A stretch of 64,000 nucleotides of DNA from Desulfitobacterium dehalogenans ATCC 51507 (GTDB taxonomy: Bacteria; Bacillota; Desulfitobacteriia; Desulfitobacteriales; Desulfitobacteriaceae), in contig NC_018017.1 in the NCBI RefSeq assembly GCF_000243155.2, positions 558,001-622,000 of the forward strand. Direction: 5' to 3'. Below, piece by piece: positions 60,997 through 64,000 of this stretch; position 1 is the first letter of the stretch, and each line of letters starts with the position of its first letter. Under the pieces are notes generated by a model. The model ran no database searches and had not been told where the DNA came from. It worked only from the letters and a program-made list of their open reading frames with translations. Both the position numbers and the translations under genes were made by a program.

Positions 60997-62097
60997 ATGA
61001 CTGAACGAGGAAAAAACAGGGTTGTGGTTCTGAGCTTTTTTCTGGTGCTCTGGGGATTTTTTGCGGCCTCCCTAATACTCAAGGATGAAGCCCTTTCGGT
61101 AAGCGAACGCCGGAAGCTGGCCGGCTTTCCCGAGCTTAGCGTCCAAAGTGTATTCTCAGGTGAGTTAGCGAAGGAACTGGAGGAGTACCTGCTGGATCAG
61201 TTCCCGGCCCGGGATGATTTTCGCAGGCTTAAGGCCCATTTTTCTTTGGATATTCTAAGGAAAAAAGAGAACAACGGTATTTATCTTGTCGGGGATGGGG
61301 TGTACAAACTGGAATATCCCCTCAATGAAGGACAAGTATCCCTTGGGGCTCAGAAAATCAATGATCTGTACGACAAGTATCTTACCGGGATGAAGGTTTA
61401 TTATGGGGTTATTCCGGACAAGAGCTATTACGTGGCTGAAGAGAACAAAATCCTGGCCATGGACTATGCCAAAATGCGGGAAAAACTAAGCCTTGAGATT
61501 GATCACACTATCAAAGAGATCGAGCTTTTTGACTGCTTGAAGGCGGAGGATTATTACCGGACAGACCCCCATTGGCGTCAGGAGAACCTTGGCCAGGTAG
61601 TGGCCCGGCTTGCCGGAAGTATGGGGGTGGATCTCCCTCCCTTGGCCGGCTATGACCGTTCATCTTTTGCTCCTTTCTATGGAGCTTATTACGGGCAGTC
61701 GGCCCTTAGCCCAAAGCCCGATGAGATCATCTATCTTCAGAGTGAGACCATCGCCAACTCCACTCTATATAACCTGGAAAAGAATAGAGTGACTCCCCTT
61801 TACACTTTAGAGGCAGCCGGCGGGATGGATGCCTATGATCTGTTCCTGTCGGGAGCATCGGCATTTTTAGTGCTGGAAAACAAGAAGGAACCCAGTGGCC
61901 GAGAGCTGATTATTTTTCGGGATTCCTTTGCCAGCAGTCTTGCTCCTCTTTTATTGGAAGGGTACTCGAAGATTACCTTGATTGATTTGCGGTATATGGA
62001 CAGCAAGCTTTTGCCCCAGTTCATCACCTTTACCGATCAGGATGTTCTGTTTTTATACAGTACATTGGTCTTTAACCATAGCGCCATGCTGCGCTGA
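60997..62097 (+). CDS. DHHW-family (AlgX/AlgJ-like) protein
   Basis: This 366-residue protein has one N-terminal membrane anchor (VVVLSFFLVLWGFFAASLIL) and an outer domain of the DHHW type, with YYRTDPHWRQENLGQVVARL near residue 188 and IIFRDSFASSLAPLLLEGYS near residue 305, the catalytic Ser block. Such proteins finish acyl transfer to polysaccharide. AAGGAGGAG precedes the ATG, 11 bases after the MBOAT stop. Confidence 0.9.
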   Translation: MTERGKNRVVVLSFFLVLWGFFAASLILKDEALSVSERRKLAGFPELSVQSVFSGELAKELEEYLLDQFPARDDFRRLKAHFSLDILRKKENNGIYLVGDGVYKLEYPLNEGQVSLGAQKINDLYDKYLTGMKVYYGVIPDKSYYVAEENKILAMDYAKMREKLSLEIDHTIKEIELFDCLKAEDYYRTDPHWRQENLGQVVARLAGSMGVDLPPLAGYDRSSFAPFYGAYYGQSALSPKPDEIIYLQSETIANSTLYNLEKNRVTPLYTLEAAGGMDAYDLFLSGASAFLVLENKKEPSGRELIIFRDSFASSLAPLLLEGYSKITLIDLRYMDSKLLPQFITFTDQDVLFLYSTLVFNHSAMLR

Positions 62098-62107
62098 GAT
62101 CAAAAAA

Positions 62108-62136
62108 GCTTTGGAGCTAATCATTAGCTCCAAAGC
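62108..62136. terminator. Terminator of the MBOAT operon
   Basis: GCTTTGGAGCTAAT pairs with ATTAGCTCCAAAGC, flanked by A6 and AAAAAA, ending 40 bases past the DHHW stop. Confidence 0.88.
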
Positions 62137-62324
62137 AAAAAATGCATTTGTTAGTACGGATTAAGAATTAGGGAACTTGTTTAGTGTATACTAAATGAGC
62201 CGGGAGTATTTCCATTTTTTAATAAGGGGTATACCAGAGACAAACTGCTTTATCCATGATATAAAATAAGTAGCTTCCGGAGCCGGATACTGAAGTTAAA
62301 CTATCGCTCTATTTGTTGCGGAAT
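62137..62324. other. Gap between convergent genes
   Basis: This contains a short palindrome TTTAGT-GTAT-ACTAAA at 62180-62195 that resembles a dehalobox (see findings). I see no gene. Confidence 0.4.
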
Positions 62325-63260
62325 TCACTTATTATTCCATTCCAAAAGCAGTTTTGCAACTTTTTCCTCGACGAGATTATTGCCAATGGATTCTTCGTCA
62401 GGGAATTGTTTATAAAAAGCAGTTTGATCCGCCGCTAAATTTAATAAACGTTTTTTCTCTTCCTGAATCTCATCATCAGTGACGCCGATAGTTTCCAAGT
62501 GTGCTATTTCATCTAAAATCAATTTGCGTAAAATGGTTTTTTCGGTAAGAATCTTACAATCTTCATAAAAATACTCATCATCTTCAGACAGAAGGGAGGG
62601 CATCATGGATAGGTTTTCTGAGGATATTATACTTTGGCGGGTTTTAACCAAGATATCTTCATACACTTTTTTAAATTCTTCTTCATCAAATTCGTATTCG
62701 GAGTAGGCTAGGATTTCTTCGAAAATCATCTCGAGCTTACTTTCGGCAATGACCTGGCTCCAGTTATCGGCGATGATGCCGCGCAGATTGTTCTTAAGCT
62801 CTTCCATACTGGAGACCGCAGGATCAATCAGTCTGGCAATTTCGTCAGAAGATTCCAGTTGTTGGCTATGGTTGATTACCTCCAAAACATCGGCGTCGAA
62901 GGTCACAGTTTTACCGCTTATCCGCTCCAAAGGGGCGCTTTCAGGAAAGAGGATGTCCATCTTAAAACTATCTCCAGCTTTGCAGTGGATGACATTTTTA
63001 AATTGTTCCAGCATAGAGGGATCTCCTACTGTATATTTAAAGTTTGATTTGGCCAGTTCGGGTACAAATATGCCGTCACAAACGGGATTAAGGTTTATGA
63101 TGACTTCATCCCCGATCTCGGCGAGCTTATTTTTTTTAGACCATTCATTCAGTAGTTTTAAGGTGGACTCAATAACAGCCCGATTCAAATCATCCTCAGT
63201 AAATTCAGGGAGTGGCTTTAATTTTAGTTCCTTATATGGACCAATGAGAAATTTGTGCAT
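62325..63260 (-). CDS. cprT: Trigger-factor-like chaperone CprT
   Basis: About 311 residues, shorter than standard trigger factor because the N-terminal ribosome-binding domain is absent. It starts close to the PPIase-like region (EIGDEVIINLNPVCDGIFVP; GKTVTFDADVLEVINHS) and continues with the helical substrate-cradling domain. Known CprT binds the Tat signal region of the reductive dehalogenase precursor and delays its export until cofactors are in. I prefer the ATG at 63260, about 12 bases after AAAGG; an ATG at 63272 overlaps that site. It is divergent from cprK. Confidence 0.9.
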   Translation of the reverse strand: MHKFLIGPYKELKLKPLPEFTEDDLNRAVIESTLKLLNEWSKKNKLAEIGDEVIINLNPVCDGIFVPELAKSNFKYTVGDPSMLEQFKNVIHCKAGDSFKMDILFPESAPLERISGKTVTFDADVLEVINHSQQLESSDEIARLIDPAVSSMEELKNNLRGIIADNWSQVIAESKLEMIFEEILAYSEYEFDEEEFKKVYEDILVKTRQSIISSENLSMMPSLLSEDDEYFYEDCKILTEKTILRKLILDEIAHLETIGVTDDEIQEEKKRLLNLAADQTAFYKQFPDEESIGNNLVEEKVAKLLLEWNNK

Positions 63261-63340
63261 GGTAAAGTTCATCCTTTCACAAAATAACTGTTTGTCAAGC
63301 GTTCCAAATGAGATTATAGCATTCTTTATGATCCAAAATG

Positions 63341-63354
63341 TTAATGTGCAATAA
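63341..63354. promoter_or_regulatory. Dehalobox-like site between cprT and cprK
   Basis: TTAAT-GTGC-AATAA fits the CprK target (TTAAT-N4-ATTAA) with one mismatch. It lies in the divergent promoter region of cprT and cprK. Confidence 0.72.
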
Positions 63355-63408
63355 GTTTAACTGTATAGTCAATATTCAACTATAGAGATAAAAAAGGGGA
63401 TGGCTAAA

Positions 63409-64000
63409 ATGTCTGCTGAAGGTTTGGACAAGGATTTCTGTGGAGCAATTATTCCGGATAGTTTTTTCCCAATCGAAAAACTACGCAATTATACAGATAT
63501 GGGGATTATTAGGGAGTTTGCAAAAGGTAGTGCCATAATAATGCCTGGGGAAGATACCACCAGTATGATTTTTTTAATGGATGGAAAAATAAAATTAGAT
63601 ATAATTTTTGAAGATGGAAGTGAAAAACTTCTTTATTATGCCGGCAGCAATTCTCTTATCGGGAGATTATACCCCACGGGAAATAATATTTATGCCACAG
63701 CTATGGAACAGACAAGGACATGCTGGTTTTCCGAAGAATGTTTGAGAGTTATTTTTCGCACCGATGAAGATATGATATTTGAAATATTTAAAAACTACCT
63801 TACCAAAGTGGCTTACTATGCGAGACAGGTAGCCGAGATCAATACTTATAACCCAACGATCAGAATTTTAAGATTGTTTTATGAGCTTTGCTCTTCCCAG
63901 GGAAAACGGGTGGGGGATACCTATGAAATTACGATGCCCTTATCCCAGAAGAGTATTGGGGAAATTACCGGAGCCCATCATGTGACCGTATCCAAAGTCC
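63409..64000 (+). CDS. cprK: CRP/FNR-family regulator CprK, 5' part
   Basis: The frame opens at ATG 63409 (GGGGATG-type site upstream) and runs off the window. The visible 197 residues closely match CprK: MSAEGLDKDFCGAIIPDSFF, then the cyclic-nucleotide-like beta barrel (FAKGSAIIMPGEDTTSMIFL; GSEKLLYYAGSNSLIGRLYP) with the chlorophenol pocket, the long helix, and the HTH start (SQKSIGEITGAHHVTVSKV). With 3-chloro-4-hydroxyphenylacetate-type ligands it binds dehaloboxes and turns on the cpr genes. The reductive dehalogenase genes should follow beyond the window. Confidence 0.95.
   Translation, partial: MSAEGLDKDFCGAIIPDSFFPIEKLRNYTDMGIIREFAKGSAIIMPGEDTTSMIFLMDGKIKLDIIFEDGSEKLLYYAGSNSLIGRLYPTGNNIYATAMEQTRTCWFSEECLRVIFRTDEDMIFEIFKNYLTKVAYYARQVAEINTYNPTIRILRLFYELCSSQGKRVGDTYEITMPLSQKSIGEITGAHHVTVSKV

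Noticed and set aside
1-64000. CRISPR array, rRNA genes or an intact prophage
   Set aside because: No regularly spaced direct repeats, no rRNA sequence and no phage structural genes were seen; the repeats found are dispersed hairpins.

Overview
The window looks like chromosomal DNA from a Desulfitobacterium, a low-to-medium GC dehalorespiring member of the Firmicutes. Two loci support this. The right edge carries a cprT-cprK pair (trigger-factor-like chaperone and CRP/FNR-type regulator of chlorophenol respiration). The middle carries a pyrrolysine cassette with the bacterial split synthetase (pylSc and pylSn as separate genes). From remembered protein sequences the CprK and PylSc variants look close to, but not identical with, D. 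hafniense, and D. dehalogenans is my best guess. That species call is inference, since no search was run.

Layout. (1) 1-15.6 kb is a dense defence island: the 3' part of a DISARM-type drmA, then drmB, a C5 methyltransferase and a Vsr-type nick endonuclease in one overlapping operon; an Mrr-like endonuclease with an uncharacterised N-terminal domain; a Gabija-type pair (OLD-like ATPase/TOPRIM nuclease plus UvrD-like helicase); and a likely type II restriction enzyme facing a second C5 methyltransferase, which sits behind an XRE/ImmA protein and an unknown 244-residue protein. (2) 15.6-18.7 kb is scar tissue: hairpins, a deletion-derived copy of a locus at 25 kb, a small XRE repressor with operator palindromes, a flavoprotein remnant and a group II intron remnant. 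(3) 17.4-24.1 kb is a D-amino-acid region: DauR-like regulator, ridA broken by one nonsense codon, D-cysteine desulfhydrase, aspartate-type racemase, dicarboxylate-type symporter and an NhaC-type antiporter. (4) 24.1-31.6 kb is accessory DNA: an internally deleted IS, small conserved hypotheticals, decayed Doc and Fic genes, a ferredoxin-like protein and a small alarmone synthetase.

(5) 31.8-41.9 kb is a complete pyrrolysine/methylamine unit: tRNA-Pyl, pylSc, corrinoid protein, trimethylamine methyltransferase with an in-frame amber codon at residue 330, a sigma-54 activator, a methyl-pterin-type methyltransferase, pylB, pylC, pylD and pylSn. Two sigma-54 promoters each carry the same inverted repeat at nearly the same upstream distance, so one activator probably controls both. 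The methyl group would pass from trimethylamine to the corrinoid protein and on to tetrahydrofolate. (6) 42-50.7 kb has a toxin-antitoxin pair, zinc-ribbon proteins, an SPFH/zinc-ribbon gene with two paralogous membrane proteins, a sulfite-oxidase-family enzyme and a Big2 surface protein. (7) 50.9-62.1 kb has rplM-rpsI, a tiny LysM protein, two TetR regulators with visible operators, a Tat-exported flavoprotein with an FMN-binding lipoprotein, a BlaI/BlaR1 pair, a 179-nt self-complementary element and a DUF4358-MBOAT-DHHW acyltransferase operon. (8) 62.3-64 kb is the start of the chlorophenol reductive dehalogenase locus, cut off by the window end.

Two dispersed hairpin families tie the accessory parts together: a 38-nt palindromic element in six copies, all in one orientation, and a 33-nt terminator-like element in three copies.
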